From assembly GCA_949752745.1 (NCBI GenBank), contig OX457027.1, positions 13,175,556 to 13,239,555 on the forward strand: a DNA stretch of 64,000 bases, read 5' to 3'. The notes below the pieces were generated by a model. The model ran no database searches. It saw nothing but the letters and a program-made list of their open reading frames with translations, and was not told the DNA's origin. The translations under genes and the position numbers were made by a program. This DNA is from Protula sp. h YS-2021 (taxonomy: Eukaryota; Annelida; Polychaeta; Sabellida; Serpulidae). Position 1 is the first letter of the stretch, and each line of letters starts with the position of its first letter. This document shows, in pieces, positions 19,848-32,409 of the stretch.

Positions 19848-21010
19848 TGTTAATAATCAGGTGAAGGCGGAGAGCGATGTGTTCTGACGATACCTGAAAG
19901 CATTAAGAAAAGAAAAGCATAATATGTTTTCAAAAAAAATTAAATTTTGGATTAGAACCCTGATTTTTACCCTACTACACCATGGTAAAATGTTCAAACT
20001 TATTTTATACATCATATTTTGTCAAAAAACAAAATTTGTTAAAGTTGGTCTAGAACCCTCATTTTTACTCTACTACACCATTGTATAATGTTTAAACTTA
20101 TTTTATACATCATATTTTGTCAAAAAACAAAATTTGTTAAAATTGGTCTAGAACCACCATTTTCCCACTACTATGACTTTAGAATATTCAAATAAGTAGC
20201 GTGCTAAAATGTTCAAACTTATTTTATATATCATATGGTGTTAAAAACTAAATTTGTTAAAGTTGGTCTAGAACCACCATTTTCCCACTACTATAACTTT
20301 AGAACATTCAAATAAGTAGCATGCTAAAATGTTCAAATTTATTTTATATATTATATGTTATCAAAAAACTACATTTGTTAAATGTGTTTTAGAAGTGTCA
20401 TTTTCCAACTACTATAACTTAAAACATAACATTGGACTTAACGTAGGGAAAATCCCATTCCTTCTCAAATTTATTGATTGTTCCCACACTCGAGCGCACT
20501 CTGAAATTACCGATCGGTTTTCCCTCACACTCTGTACGAGTGCACTCTGAAATTATCGATCGGTTTTGCCCCCACACTCTGTACGAGTGCACTCTTAAAT
20601 TTCTCAGTCGGTTTCCCCCCCACACTCTGTACACATGTACTTATGCTGTGTGTGTGGTTACTGTAATGGGAAACCATTGAAATATGACTAATTAAATATT
20701 ATCATAATAATAATAATAAAAAAAAAAAAAAAGTCACTTACCACGACTGTTTTGCCAATTCGTCTCCAATCTTTCACTTCCTTTCCAAAGAATAACCAAT
20801 CGTTCACTTTCCTTTTCCAAAGAATAACTAATGTTTCACTTCATCTCCTATGTGTATTCCAGTCAATCCTTCACTTGTTCTTCAACAGCACAACACAATA
20901 GGTAAGAGCAACTGTTTTCACTTTTTTTTCCCCTGTGTATCCAACGGCAGTCAGAGCATGAATGATGCATATGTGCACAGACAATGTGCTCTTATAGGAG
21001 TGTTGAATCA

Positions 21011-21230
21011 CATCCTAGGGGGGGGGGGGGGGGTCCCATGATATGATATACTTCTTCACCGGGGGGGGGGGTCCCATGCTATATGATTGTTCACCAGGGG
21101 GGGGGGGGTCAGTCCCGACTGCCGCCTAGGGGGGGGGGGTCAGTCCCGACTGCCGCCTAGGGGGGGGGGGGTCGGTCCATAGTATGTCCTGGGGGGGGGG
21201 GTCGGTCCATAGTATGTCCTGGGGGGGCAA
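21011..21230. repeat. G-tract cassette array, right TIR of A
   Basis: Runs of 7-17 G alternate with TCAGTCCCGACTGCCGCCTA (two copies) and TCGGTCCATAGTATGTCCT (two copies). Cassette numbers differ from the left arm, which has one and three. Confidence 0.85.
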
Positions 21231-21235
21231 CATGA

Positions 21236-21269
21236 TGACGTCACTTCCGGTCCAGACAGTATGACGTCA
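21236..21269. promoter_or_regulatory. Two CRE palindromes with ETS site, right TIR of A
   Basis: TGACGTCA at 21236-21243 and 21262-21269, with ACTTCCGGT between them. Mirror of 5283-5316. Confidence 0.75.
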
Positions 21270-21303
21270 CAAAGTGCGGTGATTCTCTCGTTTTCACCCT
21301 ACT

Positions 21304-21309
21304 TTCGGC
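21304..21309. repeat. Target-site duplication of element A, right copy (TTCGGC)
   Basis: Identical to 5243-5248. Confidence 0.95.
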
Positions 21310-22320
21310 CTTTTCAGCGGTAAAAGAATTTTTAGGAAAGGCTGAGCATAGCAACTCTCGGACATTCTCAATGAAACATTACAACCCTCACAAATGTTAT
21401 ATCTGTTTATATCGTCATTATACGGAATTCATTAGTGAACAGTTTCAGGTGCAACTCGAATCCAAAGGACGTTGTTATACAACAGTTGACCTCTCAGGAG
21501 ATCTATTTTTTATGTATTAACACAGAGCGGATGGATATTTTAAAAAAGAGTTCCACTCTTCAATGAGTATCATTGCGCGGAATTCCCAGTGGGTCTGTGT
21601 TATACACAAACAGACCGAACCTTCGTAGAGGTTGGCTGTTTGACAACAACGCTCTGAGAGAAAAGTATAGGAATATCATCACAAAAGAGATTACACAAAA
21701 TAAGTAAATAATTGATGTCGTGACCAAGAACTGAGTAATTCTTACTTTGTTGCATAAACCAGAGGAGTGGGGAGGGGGAGGGGGGGAATCTTAATGCATG
21801 TCACTGCCCTCTGTCGTCACTGAAGACCTTGGCTGGGTGCGACGCGAGCTGTAATGTTTTACAACGCGTAGAGATTAAAAAAAATTACATGGAATCACTT
21901 TATTTGCCAGAATTTGATATAATTGTTAAATGTAGTCCGTCCCCTGCCTCAAATAACGACAAAGTTGAGCCATGGTGCGGTGCGCATCACAACTCTTTAA
22001 CACTTTGTTAAAGAAGGCACAGTCCCTGGAATTCTTTCGTAACCAAAAAAACAAAACAAAAAAAACAACAAAAAAAAGAAAAACAAACAAAAAAAAAAGA
22101 CGGAATCCCCTCCCCTCTCTCCCCCTCTGATCACCATTGACCCCTAAGAATAGTATAACCGTGAATGCTATTTAAGTCTGAGTCTCGACCAACTTGTCCT
22201 TGAGAATGCGGGCATTTCTGTTGGTTTTGTCATTTGGTGAAGGGACAAAGTTGTTCCCTGAGCGAGACCCTAGCAGCAGATCCTCTGAGTGATTTAAAGC
22301 TTGGTTTGAAAAAAAAATAC
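21310..22320. other. No gene seen
   Basis: Unique flank with an A-rich stretch near 22045-22100. Short frames only. Confidence 0.5.
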
Positions 22321-22618
22321 GGGGAGAGTAGAGGGGGTGATGGGGTGGGGGAAGGTGGAGGGAGTGATGAGGTGGGGAGGAGGGTGGAGGGGGTGATGGG
22401 GTGGGGAGGAGTGTGGAGGGGGTGATGGGGTGGGGAGGAGGGTGGAGGGGGTGATGGGGTGGGAAGGAGGGTGGAGGGGGTGATGGGGTGGGGAGGAGGG
22501 TGAAGGGGTGATGGGGGTGGGGAGGAGGGTGGAGGGGGTGATGGGGTGGGGAGGAGGGTGCAGTGGGTGATGGGGTGGGGAGGAGGGTGGAGGAGGTGAT
22601 GGGGTGGGGAGGGGGTGT
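22321..22618. repeat. G-rich minisatellite, about 29-bp unit, ~10 copies
   Basis: Unit like GGAGGGTGGAGGGGGTGATG with GGGTGGGGA. The proline-rich minus-strand frame through it is a repeat artefact. Confidence 0.95.
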
Positions 22619-24175
22619 ATTTAAATCTAAAGCAGAGCAAATAGTCAGCTCGGCTTGAAGAGTTTCATTAATGTTGACTGATCAGTTTTCACGACCCACT
22701 GACTTGGAAACTATTCATCACTGAGGCATCACACTGAGTGTAGAAAGGTTGTAAAATCCATGGTACAGTTTAAATTCATGTTGCAGTCTGAATTTAGGTT
22801 ACAGTTGGAATCCATGTTACAAGTTGAATCCATGTTGTAGTTTGCGCGATTTGTAATTTTGCCTTTAACAATTTCCGCCTGTTTTGACCTTGAAGTTCGA
22901 GTTTGTTTCTGCAATTTTATCTTTTACACTGATCAAGTAATTTGTAAATACTCGGATTTTAGCTAGTTGTTCTTAGAGTTGGAAAGATGAAAAATAATAA
23001 CTCAGTGTTGGTGAATGTTCAAAAATGTCACAAAATACAATATGAACACCTCCTTATTATTAATCCCCTGTTCTAGTTTTGTATTCTTGTTATTCGCGCT
23101 TTTTTCTTTGTCTCTGGCCCAAATGTCTGGATACCTCTTTTGGGGTATCGGCATTCACCGTTTAGCGTCACATCACAATCCCCTTTTTGGGGCCTCTACT
23201 GTAGGAAAATACACAACTGGGCCTTGAAGACTATAGGGCATTTAATGGATGAATGGGTTGAAAAACTTTGAAAATGCTATAACTTTACAGTTTGGTCATT
23301 TGACGTTAATCTTGATATGGTGAAAAACTGGCAAGAAATTAGCGGCACTGGTACGCATCACAGAATATATTAATATTGGTGGAATTGGGTTGGTTTTTAG
23401 AGGAATTTCACACGACTTCCGCAGAAATTCTCCGCGAAAAAATCCTCATGAGAGATTCCCGCCCCGCCTCCCCCGCCCCTTAATTTTTGCAACTACTGAA
23501 CAAAGGCCCCAACACAGATTATTGCCATACCCTAAAAAAATTTCAACCCATTAAACATTCTAAGGTCGATCTAACGTCGATTTTAGGTTGCGGCGTCGAT
23601 CTGACCAAGCTACATTAGCTCTTGCTGTGCCACATCTAACCAGCGACTTTAGCACCTTCTGACGTATATACAACGTCCGGAGATAGATGTTATTTCGACA
23701 CCATTTGCAACCTTAACGCAACGTTGATTACACGTCGGATTATCGACGTCTATTCAACATCGGAAGGTAAACGTTGTTTCGACATTCGTAAACAACCAAA
23801 AACCGACGTTGATCCGGCGTTGGGTGCGACGTCTACCAAACGCAGATGCATCGTCGCAGTGTTTTCTGGGAAGTGTATCGTATCTATTTGCTTATAATTT
23901 CTGTGCTTTATTCGATTATCCGAATGTTACATATCTAGAACATTTAATTTCAGCCGGGGGAAAACAGAGTTCCCAAGAGTTCGCTATGTTAGTAATTTTT
24001 TCTCAGTTTAGTTGTCGTGCATTCTGAACGTGTGGGGGGGGGGGGGGGGGGGACAAGTCGTAGATGGCGCTACAAGTTTATCTTTGACCAGTCAATGCTC
24101 TGTTATGACGCATATGCAGGGGAAAACACGCCTTGAGCGTAACAACATCAATTGCATCCGTTGTGTTATCAAACA
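22619..24175. other. No gene; contains a CGACGTT-rich dispersed repeat at ~23560-23870 and a G-tract at 24034-24052
   Basis: The 23560-23870 segment is full of AACGTCG/CGACGTT motifs and resembles 36480-36790, so the two are copies of one dispersed repeat family. Confidence 0.45.
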
Positions 24176-24375
24176 NNNNNNNNNNNNNNNNNNNNNNNNN
24201 NNNNNNNNNNNNNNNNNNNNNNNNNNNNNNNNNNNNNNNNNNNNNNNNNNNNNNNNNNNNNNNNNNNNNNNNNNNNNNNNNNNNNNNNNNNNNNNNNNNN
24301 NNNNNNNNNNNNNNNNNNNNNNNNNNNNNNNNNNNNNNNNNNNNNNNNNNNNNNNNNNNNNNNNNNNNNNNNNNN
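24176..24375. other. Assembly gap (200 N)
   Basis: Exactly 200 N next to a minisatellite; probably a placeholder across an unresolved repeat. Confidence 0.99.
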
Positions 24376-24566
24376 CCTTGGCATTGCAGCCCCCTCCCTC
24401 CGTTCTCACCTTGGCATTGCAGCCCCCTCCCCCATCCTCACCTTGGCATTGCAGCCCCCTCCCTCCGTTCTCACCTTGGCATTGCAGCCCCCTCCCTTCG
24501 TCCTCACGTTTGCATTGCAGCCCCCTCCCTCCGTCCTCGCCTTGGCATTGCAGCCCCCTCCCCCGT
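24376..24566. repeat. 33-bp minisatellite, ~5.7 copies, abutting the gap
   Basis: CCTTGGCATTGCAGCCCCCT recurs every ~33 bp. The gap probably hides more units. Confidence 0.95.
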
Positions 24567-24570
24567 CCTA

Positions 24571-24617
24571 TGTGATGATAATGATGATGACGATGATGAT
24601 GATGTTGTTGTTGTTGT

Positions 24618-24656
<39 letters not shown>

Positions 24657-24740
24657 GGAGGAGGAGGAGGAGGAGGAGGACTAGGATTAGGAGGATGAGG
24701 ATGAGGATTAGGAGGATGAGGATGAAGATGATGATCTTTC
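24571..24740. repeat. Compound (GAT)n/(GTT)n/(GAG)n microsatellite
   Basis: Trinucleotide runs with interspersed AGGATGAG units. Confidence 0.95.
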
Positions 24741-26234
24741 AAAGTAATACATATTATGTCACGGTCGGAATATCCAATCCAACTCTTAGCAGTAATTGCG
24801 GAAGTACAGACGATCACTGTAACCCCAAAGGTCTTAATCAAACAGCAGCAAGCAAACGTGTATCAGAATACAGGGACGATCCAAAGCTTTAGACCGTCTG
24901 AACTTGACACTAACATGAGAACTAATGTAAAGGTGGCATTAATCATTGCAAATGAGCAACTCCGTATTTGCTGTGATCCAAATTGCTGAAGATGTTTTGC
25001 CTGTGCTTGATGGGTTATTGTAGTTCTTGGAACTAAATGAAATAATGTCGCCGTCAGGGAAATATGACGTCATGACGGTGGCTACGTGCATGTCAGTGGT
25101 GCTTAGTTGTTATGCTGCATTATCGCTCAAATCCAAACTTTATCCCGAAAGATATTGTCTATTGGTATGATACATGTTTACCTGTTGCTTTATTACCATA
25201 AGTATTGATTAGTATTGATTAGTATTGATTGATTTCGCTGTATTGTCGCGTATTTTATAGGCTTTCGTGACTTACAGACCCAGACTGAGAATTGATTTCT
25301 ACACTTTCAGAGATTGCCATATTGCCTATGATAAAAATAAATTCTTTATTTCTCCGCGACCCTCGCAACTCTGCGAAGAAAAAAAAATCCGTCAAGAAAA
25401 CCCGGGCAATGGGTAATTCAATGCGTCTTTTCCCCCTTCATTTTCCGGAGATTTCTCAATGTCTAATGGAAGTCAATGTTTTTGTTTTTCATTTCGGTAA
25501 CCGTAGATTGGGCAGAGGAATCCCAGTGTAAAACAATCAGCCAGGGACTTCACGATGACAGTCTTACTCAGTTACACACAATGACAGTGCCCAAATTGAA
25601 AAACAAACTAAACACAAAACAACCTTCTTTTTTCTAAAACGGAGCACCTTGGGAAAAAAGTAAAAAGCCACTGCGAGATCTGTACATATGGAAAGTTTCG
25701 TTTTCCTAATGTAAATACTTGCGTATTGGAAAGCGAATTTTCTCCTTTTCTCTGCAAGCCGTTTCCACGGAACTCGTCAAAAACACGAGCAACTAGACAT
25801 TCGAAAATTTACGTGTATATCGGAGGACATCCATCCTAGTGGTGTGTGCAATTTTGAGGCGAAAAATGCCTTTAATGTTATGTTTTATCGATAAATAATT
25901 TTACATCGCACGTCGGTGAGAACAAAGCATGAGCAGCCTTAGCTAGCGGAACGGAAATGATTGTGCACTCACGTAAACAGCCAGTGTTTATGGGCTTTGC
26001 GTCGCACGAGGTAAGAAAATTAATGAGGACTATTTGCAGCAAGGCAGAAAAACACAAACGGATACGTTCTGTTTATTGGCGATTAGGTACTTTAATATCA
26101 ATTTCAAAGTTAGAATTGCCGAAAATATATGGATCTTTAGCTGGTTGGTTAGTTTCTGTCACCGTTATAATTTTGAAATCCCGTTGTAGCCCTCCCTGTC
26201 TATTGTATCACATTTGCTCACCGATTCTTAACTC
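24741..26234. other. No gene seen
   Basis: Only short frames. A three-copy 11-bp repeat (AGTATTGATT-type) at about 25199-25232. Confidence 0.45.
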
Positions 26235-26545
26235 TCCTCCCTCCTCTTATTAGCTCGGTTCGGAATGTTTGAATACATTCATCCGCATGTTCTTTTTTTT
26301 CAGATAAAAATCAGCGAACGTTCAGATAAAGAAATCAGCGAATGTTCAGATAAAGAAATCAGCGAATGTTCAGATAAAGAAATCAGCGAATGTTCAGATA
26401 AAGAAATCAGCGAATGTTCAGATAAAGAAATCAGCGAATGTTTAGATAAAGAAATCAGCGAATTTTCCGAATTGCCAAACTTAATTTATCGTTCATGTTA
26501 CTTTTATTTTCCCGTAATATTCTTTCAAGTAAGTCATTTTTAAAG
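26235..26545 (+). repeat. Dispersed repeat copy with an internal 24-bp minisatellite
   Basis: About seven 24-bp units (CAGATAAAGAAATCAGCGAA) at 26302-26462. The flanks (CGGTTCGGAATGTTTGAA and TTTTCCGAATTGCCAAACT) match, inverted, 34150-34285. The minisatellite has expanded inside this copy only. Confidence 0.75.
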
Positions 26546-26570
26546 GAGCGGTATTTCTGAATTAAGCTTT

Positions 26571-26665
26571 TTTTTTGGGGGGGGGGGGGGTTCTAACAGT
26601 CTTTTCGGTCTTCAGCCAAACATCCATTTAGTTTTGAAGACTAAGAGCCCCCCCCCCCCCCCCGT
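26571..26665. repeat. Poly-G and poly-C tracts
   Basis: G run at about 26577-26590 and C run at about 26649-26663, possibly a small foldback. Confidence 0.8.
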
Positions 26666-26682
26666 TCCCATCTTCCGCTTTG

Positions 26683-27105
26683 ATTCATGTAGAGATCTGC
26701 CACTCTAGTTTTCATTTATATGACGATCTGCAGCTCTAGTTTTGGTTCATGTAGTGAGCCGCCTCTCTAGTTTTGATTTATGTAGCGATTCGCCGCTCTG
26801 GTTTTGATTTATATAGCGATCTGCAGCTCTAGTTTTTGGTTCATGTAGCGATCTGCAGCTCTAGTTATGATTTATGTGGCGATCCACCGCTCTAGTTTTA
26901 TGTAGCGATCTGCAGCTCTAGTTTTGATTTATGTGGCGATTCGCCGCTCTGGTTTTGGTTTATGTAGCGATCTGTCGCTCTAGTTTTGGTTCATGTAGCG
27001 ATCTGCAGCTCTAGTTATGATTTATGTAGCGATCCAGCGCTCTAGTTTTATGTAGCGATCTGCAGCTCTACTTTTGATTTATGTAGCGATCGGCCGCTCT
27101 AGTGT
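26683..27105. repeat. 31-bp degenerate minisatellite, ~14 copies
   Basis: Units like CTCTAGTTTTGATTTATGTA with GCGATCTGCAG; PstI-like CTGCAG recurs. Confidence 0.9.
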
Positions 27106-29330
27106 ATTGGGCAGTTGTTCAGTTTTTTCCTACAGTCAAGTTTTGATCGCAACACCATGCTTCGCCACCCTTAACTGTCAGTCAGCTATCAAGCCCTGGA
27201 TTTATTGATCTCAAAAAAAAAAAAAAAAGCCAATAACAAAATGTCAGTGACGTCATGATACTTCATGTCATCACAGTACATAAGTACGTATTTTACCATC
27301 ATTGCAGAACTTGAATTCTATGCGAAATACCCGTATCTTTGTCGTGTTTGTTGCTTTATTAAGCAGAAAGAAAGATGTACATTCAATATTATGACGACTT
27401 CTCATCGACAAATTTTCATGCAAGATTTACTTCCTACAAGCAACACGTTTATACTGTCGGTTGTTGAACAAATTTGACCTGCAGCACACTCATCCTTGGA
27501 GCTTTCTCTGTGCGATTTCATGGATTGAGTGATCAGAAGCTGTGTATTACTCCGCCTCACTGCCAAGAACCAGGGTGGGAGCATTAAATAGCGATCCGTA
27601 TGTAATGTTAGCGTTCAAAAACGGGCGGCCAACTTGGTGAGAACTTGTTCTGTTGTAGCTCAATAAAATGACGTCTTTTAGTAGCTGTGTGATTGAACAG
27701 AGGCTCCCCCCTCCCCCCTTGCTCCCCCCCCCCACCCCACACGCATAACGGTATCCCCGTCCTGGAATGGTACTTGATTGTGCACGGGACCAGACAGCCG
27801 CAGAAATATTTACTGACAAGGGCATTTGTTACAAGGTATTAGATCAGCGTTCTGTGGACCGCAGGTGGTTTAAAACACAGTTCATTTTAATCTTTTAAGG
27901 GTTTTTCTTAAGATCAAAAACATGGTCGGTTTCTCTCTGTTTTGTGCTGGTAAGAGGGAGTCAAAACCAAAACTGAACATATGTGACCGAATCAGGATTT
28001 TGCACACGTCATCAAGAGACAATCGATATTCGTGTGGAGACTTCATCTGTCCACCAGTCGTTGGTCGGTAAGAAGGCCTTCGTTGAGGAACTGAGGTCTA
28101 TTTTTATGTGGAATTTCTGAAAAGGGACGGAATTGTGAAGATATATTAACTGGCAGTATGTCAACGTCCAGTGAATATAACAAAGTTCATAATATTTTAT
28201 ATTTTCTCGTTTCAAGTATTAAATCGATAGCTTTTTTTGTGTCTGCGGCTCACTGCCTGACAAAGGCTGGTTCGAGATTTCTTCAAAACTGGGGCCCTAA
28301 AAACAGAGTAGCGAGGGAGGGGGTGGGATGTTTTGATGAATGTGGAAAATCCCGGAAAGAAGGGAATAGGTCTATAATTCCTGAACAGCCAGGCAGGCAC
28401 ACACCCCACATCCACACTTTTCTCCTATTTTTTCCTGGCTAATAATGCTGCTATTAATACATTTATGATGCTTTGTTCCGGCATTACGGAGATTAGAACG
28501 CGTGCAGCTTCTTATGACGTTGCTGCAATCAGCTATTTGCCAAATGGGCAAGTAAATGCGCTGGAGTGGCTATTCAGCTAATTGTTGTATTGGCGAGGAG
28601 AAAAGAGGCTTAAGCATTTGAACGAAGAAAATAATTAACACGTAATAAGTTGTAAACTGCAATGGTTTAAACGCCATAAGTGCATCACAAGTCTCTGTAA
28701 TATAGTGTTCGAACCTTAAAGCAGTTTTAAATCGTTTTCTTGTTCAGTAGACGGACCGTAGAAGGCTGTCCATTACTCATTTTATTTTTTTAACTACAGC
28801 ACTCTGTTCATGCTGACATATTCGAATCACCGACGAAACTGGCATCTGCTGTTTGTGAAATACCTATTCAGTTGCAATTCGATAACTAGAACCTCAGCGG
28901 TGTCCAGGGATATCTTGACCCCCTGATATCTTAGCCCCGGGTGGGCCAAAATATCCTGGGATCTCTTGGTTCCCTCAAGGATATCTTGGCCTCCACATAT
29001 GAAAAATGGAGAACTGTAATCCGGATTCTTGTCGTGCCGGGATTTTAATTAATATGTTCTTTTTTTGTATGACACCAGTCATATTTACTATACAACTTCC
29101 AGTGTAGAAGAATCCGCGACAACTCGCAACTGGACAATATGCAAGCAATTAAAAAAGGACAACTCGCAACTGGTTCATCATTAATGAAATATCCATGAAC
29201 TTTTATGTATTAGTGTTTGTACTTGTGTTGCTATTTATTTTAATTCGTATGTCCCACTATTAAATTTGAAGAATTCCTCCGTAGTTGATTATTCTGCTAT
29301 ACATTTTTCCGTGCTGAGAAAAAGGTTGCG
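27106..29330. other. No supported gene
   Basis: Several short frames without recognisable domains. GATATCTTGG-type short repeats around 28905-28995. Confidence 0.45.
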
Positions 29331-29349
29331 ATACGCCGCTGAGATGAAT

Positions 29350-29442
29350 CCATTTTGGCGAGAGACAGTTTGTCGAGAGACACTTTGTCGGGGAACATTT
29401 TGTCGAAAGTGATATTCGGGACATTTTGTCAAAATTTATAAT
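29350..29442. repeat. Inverted repeat, left copy (pairs with 32410-32485)
   Basis: CATTTTGTCGAAAGTGATATT and GACATTTTGTC..AAATTTAT match the reverse complement of 32410-32485. They may be the ends of a ~3.1-kb foldback-type element that contains the LINE fragment. Confidence 0.55.
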
Positions 29443-29524
29443 TTCTTTACAGCCGATTTTTCTGGAAGGTGTTTTGATTCTTTTCTTAACAAAAATAAAA
29501 TTTAATACATTTTTTCCACTCAAA

Positions 29525-29528
<4 letters not shown>

Positions 29529-29597
<69 letters not shown>
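29529..29597. repeat. (ATT)n microsatellite, LINE 3' tail
   Basis: About 23 ATT units directly next to the LINE 3' UTR motif GCGCTTTTATAATGTTC (minus strand). Confidence 0.95.
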
Positions 29598-29599
<2 letters not shown>

Positions 29600-29806
29600 T
29601 GCGTTTTCTTGTAATGCGCTCTTCAAGAACATTATAAAAGCGCTACATAACATAGATAAAAAATTCAAAAGTATTTGTATCTAACATCAAAATTTTATAT
29701 ATAACCTAAAATAAAAATCTTAATATATAATACTGTTTCTAAAATGCAATGTAATACTGATAGTCAATAATGATAATGTCAATTTAAATATTAAATGCCA
29801 TTTTAA

Positions 29807-31226
29807 AATAATGCGTTTTCAATAGTTTTTTTTAACATATCCAGTGAGTGTACAGATCGCAATTCTTTTGGAAACGAGTTCCATAGCCTAGGTGCAGCCA
29901 CTTCGAAGCAACGCAAACCAGCAGAGGCAAGTCTGAACCGAGGTTCTACAAGTAGAGAACATTCAGAAGACCTCAATGGCTCAATGGCTCGTATGGCACT
30001 AGCAACTCACGCATGTACTGTGTTCCAGCATTGCGCAAAGCTTTGAAGAGTCATTGTTACTTTGTAGTCAATGCGATGTTTGACAGACAACCAATGTAGA
30101 CTCTGTAACACAGGGGTGATGTGTTCCCCACGAGGGGCCAGAGTAATCAGCCGAGCAGCTTCGTTTTGAATCTTTTGCAACTTGCGAATCTGAACAGCTG
30201 GCATATTCACACACAGACTGTTGCAAAAATCAAGACGGGAAATGACAGCTGCATGAACAACGGTCTTCGTAGTTTGCAGTGTCAAATATTTCCGGACTTG
30301 CCACAGTTCCCTAATAACAAATCTGCATTTTTTACAACCTCATTTATCTGTGTCTCCAACTTGAGCGATTCATCAATCATGGCACCAAGGTGCGTGCAGA
30401 TGAAGAGCGTTGAATAGTCGAATTCCCTAAGAGTAAACCGTCTACCATTGCCTTGTCACGATTTCTGGGCGTTCCGATGACTAAAAATTCAGGCTTTGAC
30501 TCATTTAGTTTTAGTCGATATGTACGCATCCGGGACGAGACATGAGAGATGGCAGCTTCTAGATGTTCAACAGCTTTCTGAACATCTTGAGTGGAAGATG
30601 GGCAGACAGCCTTCCAAAGCTGTCCATCATCGGCATAAAAGTGGAACAGTGTTCTCAGAAGACGTGCTAAGGTACCTGGGGATTCGTTGTACTTTTTATA
30701 GCCTTGAGGACCAATTTTGCTTCCTTGTGGCATGCCACATTCAAGTTCTTTAATACTAGACTTATGGCCGTCGCAACACACTTGTTGAGTGCGACCCTTA
30801 AAATAAGAGCGCAACCAGTCCAAGACGTCACCCTCTAATCCTTGTGAACGTAATCGTTGCAGCAAAATTGTATGATCAACGACATCGAATGCCGCTGACA
30901 AGTCCAACAGGGCTAAAAACACAACTTGGTTCTGATCAATGGCTTTGAAAATATCATTCAAAATGCGTTTCATTGCCGTTTCGCAACTGTGTTGCGCCTT
31001 ATAAGCGGACTGAGAGGTTCCTCTCATTTGATACGAAGTGCACTTGGAGTTGATCAAGAACTGCCTGTTCTATTAATTGTGACAAATAGGGGAGATTTGA
31101 TACTGGACGGAATGATTTTGGCTCTAACGTTAGTGATTCCTTTGAAATGTGCCTCAAATCGAAGCTCTTTACAAAGTACTGTTTTTGGCAGTAAATTGCA
31201 ATCAAACAGATGAAAGAATTCTTCAC
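29807..31226 (-). pseudogene. LINE reverse transcriptase ORF2 remnant
   Basis: RT landmarks are FRPVSNLPYLSQLIEQAV (31160-31060 region), LLDLSAAFDVVDHTILLQRL, GMPQGSKIGP and FHFYADDGQLW (catalytic YADD), in frames broken near 31030 and 30380. The 3' part reads VISRLDFCNSL and, near 29810-29920, the conserved terminal motif APRLWNSFP. Jockey/CR1/L2 clade by eye. Confidence 0.85.
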
Positions 31227-32403
31227 AAATATCTATGGAAACCAGTCATTCCTTTAAATTGTTTTCAAGTATAATTCTTAAGTTTGATTCTATCATATAC
31301 CAGAGTCATTCTTACAACTATTATCAATTTGTATTTGTTAGTTGCAATTACTACTTAAAAGAAATGATGCTTAATTCCATCACAGACCAGAGTCATTCTC
31401 ACAACTGTTAATAATTTGTACTTGTCAATAAGAAGGGGTCCACGCATAAACCTGATAACTGCACTTATCAGCAGTGGAGAAAAACGCTTTTAAAGTTTGA
31501 AATTTTAGTAACAAACATAGGTTTTTCCCACCGCATTTTCCTAAAAAATGCCCACTTCTAATCGGTTTTGAGGTGTAAGACTTACATATGTGATCGCACA
31601 GAGGCCAAGAAATACCGTAGTGGTAATAGTGCATTTTCTTGATAAGTGGAGTTATCAAGCTTATGCATGGACCCCCCAGCAGTACCTGAAAGGAAAGGGT
31701 TAATCCCTTCACTGACCAGAGATGTTGTTGCATGTGTTCTTGAAACTACAATTCTTGTTTGCAAGTACACCTGCAAATAATACATTTCGGAAGTACGCGA
31801 TGGGGATATTTGTGAGTATTACGTCTACGTTCATGACGCTAATCTGCGCAACGAACCCCAAACGAACCACCAATGCGAAGGATGGAAGAATCACTTCAGC
31901 CACATTATCGGATACAAATATCCTAGCATCTGGACCCTCAATCTTGCTTTAAAGCAGGACTGATCCGTCCGTACACTTATCAACCAGCACAGAGTGGGAA
32001 ACCGCTTAAAAAGAGAGTGCGCCGTGAATACCGCAATCTGCAGCAACGCCTTATGGGCTTTGCAAAGACCGTGTGGACAACCGGAAAACTACCGGAATTC
32101 CCCGACGGAATTGCGTACAACAATCGCTGGAAGCCGGCACACCGTGATGAGAGAGAATAAACTAGTGATTTAACTTTCGAATGACCTAGTGATTCAGCTT
32201 GCGAAATTCGACATTATTGTGATAAGCATTGTCAACGAAGAATGTACTTCATATTTGACTTGTAAAATTCGAGTTTGCCATAGCTATTGATTGTAAATTT
32301 TGATGTTGATATGTCAAGGGGGCGGTGAAATAAAAAGTTTTATGAGTTTTTGGTTTTAATTGTTTCAACAACCCCACTCAATTTTTTAATTAGTTTCAGC
32401 AAC
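31227..32403. other. No confident gene; one possible 3' coding exon at ~31953-32161
   Basis: On the plus strand a ~69-codon open stretch starts after AAGCAG and ends with TAA at about 32159-32161. It reads IRPYTYQPAQSGKPLKKRVR and later TGKLPEFPDGIAYNNRWKP, with unusually protein-like composition. Not recognised. Confidence 0.25.
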
Positions 32404-32409
32404 CCCACA

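Larger units (their letters stand above)
5249..21303. mobile_element. Polinton/Maverick element A, 16,055 bp
   Basis: Bounded by AG...CT termini, 1.4-1.5 kb inverted repeats and a 6-bp TTCGGC duplication. It encodes the diagnostic Polinton set: protein-primed PolB, retroviral-type integrase with chromodomain, packaging ATPase, MCP, penton-like minor capsid and adenovirus-type protease. Small PC4-like genes and minus-strand accessory genes are added. Several genes are broken (polB nonsense plus deletion, protease catalytic His lost, penton and pX-like frameshifts), so the copy is not autonomous as it stands. Integrase, ATPase and MCP frames are intact. Confidence 0.97.
19867..21303. repeat. 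Right terminal inverted repeat of element A (1,437 bp)
   Basis: Reverse complement of 5249-6721. Ends GTTTTCACCCTACT at 21303. Contains mirrored AT-rich repeats, 47-bp repeats, a C/G-tract cassette array and CRE/ETS sites. Confidence 0.95.
29529..31226 (-). mobile_element. Truncated non-LTR retrotransposon (CR1/L2-like LINE)
   Basis: Minus strand: degraded reverse transcriptase, C-terminal domain and a 3' end made of (AAT)n, the usual tail of these LINEs. No 5' UTR or endonuclease domain; 5'-truncated and frameshifted. Confidence 0.85.

Noticed and set aside
22230..22640. Proline/serine/histidine-rich frame of 136 codons on minus
   Set aside because: Translation of the G-rich minisatellite.
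24012..24892. Frames of 180-250 codons across the gap
   Set aside because: They run through 200 N and a 33-bp minisatellite; not evidence of a gene.
28905..28995. GATATCTTGG/CCAAGATATC-like repeats as an operator
   Set aside because: Short imperfect palindromes with no gene next to them.
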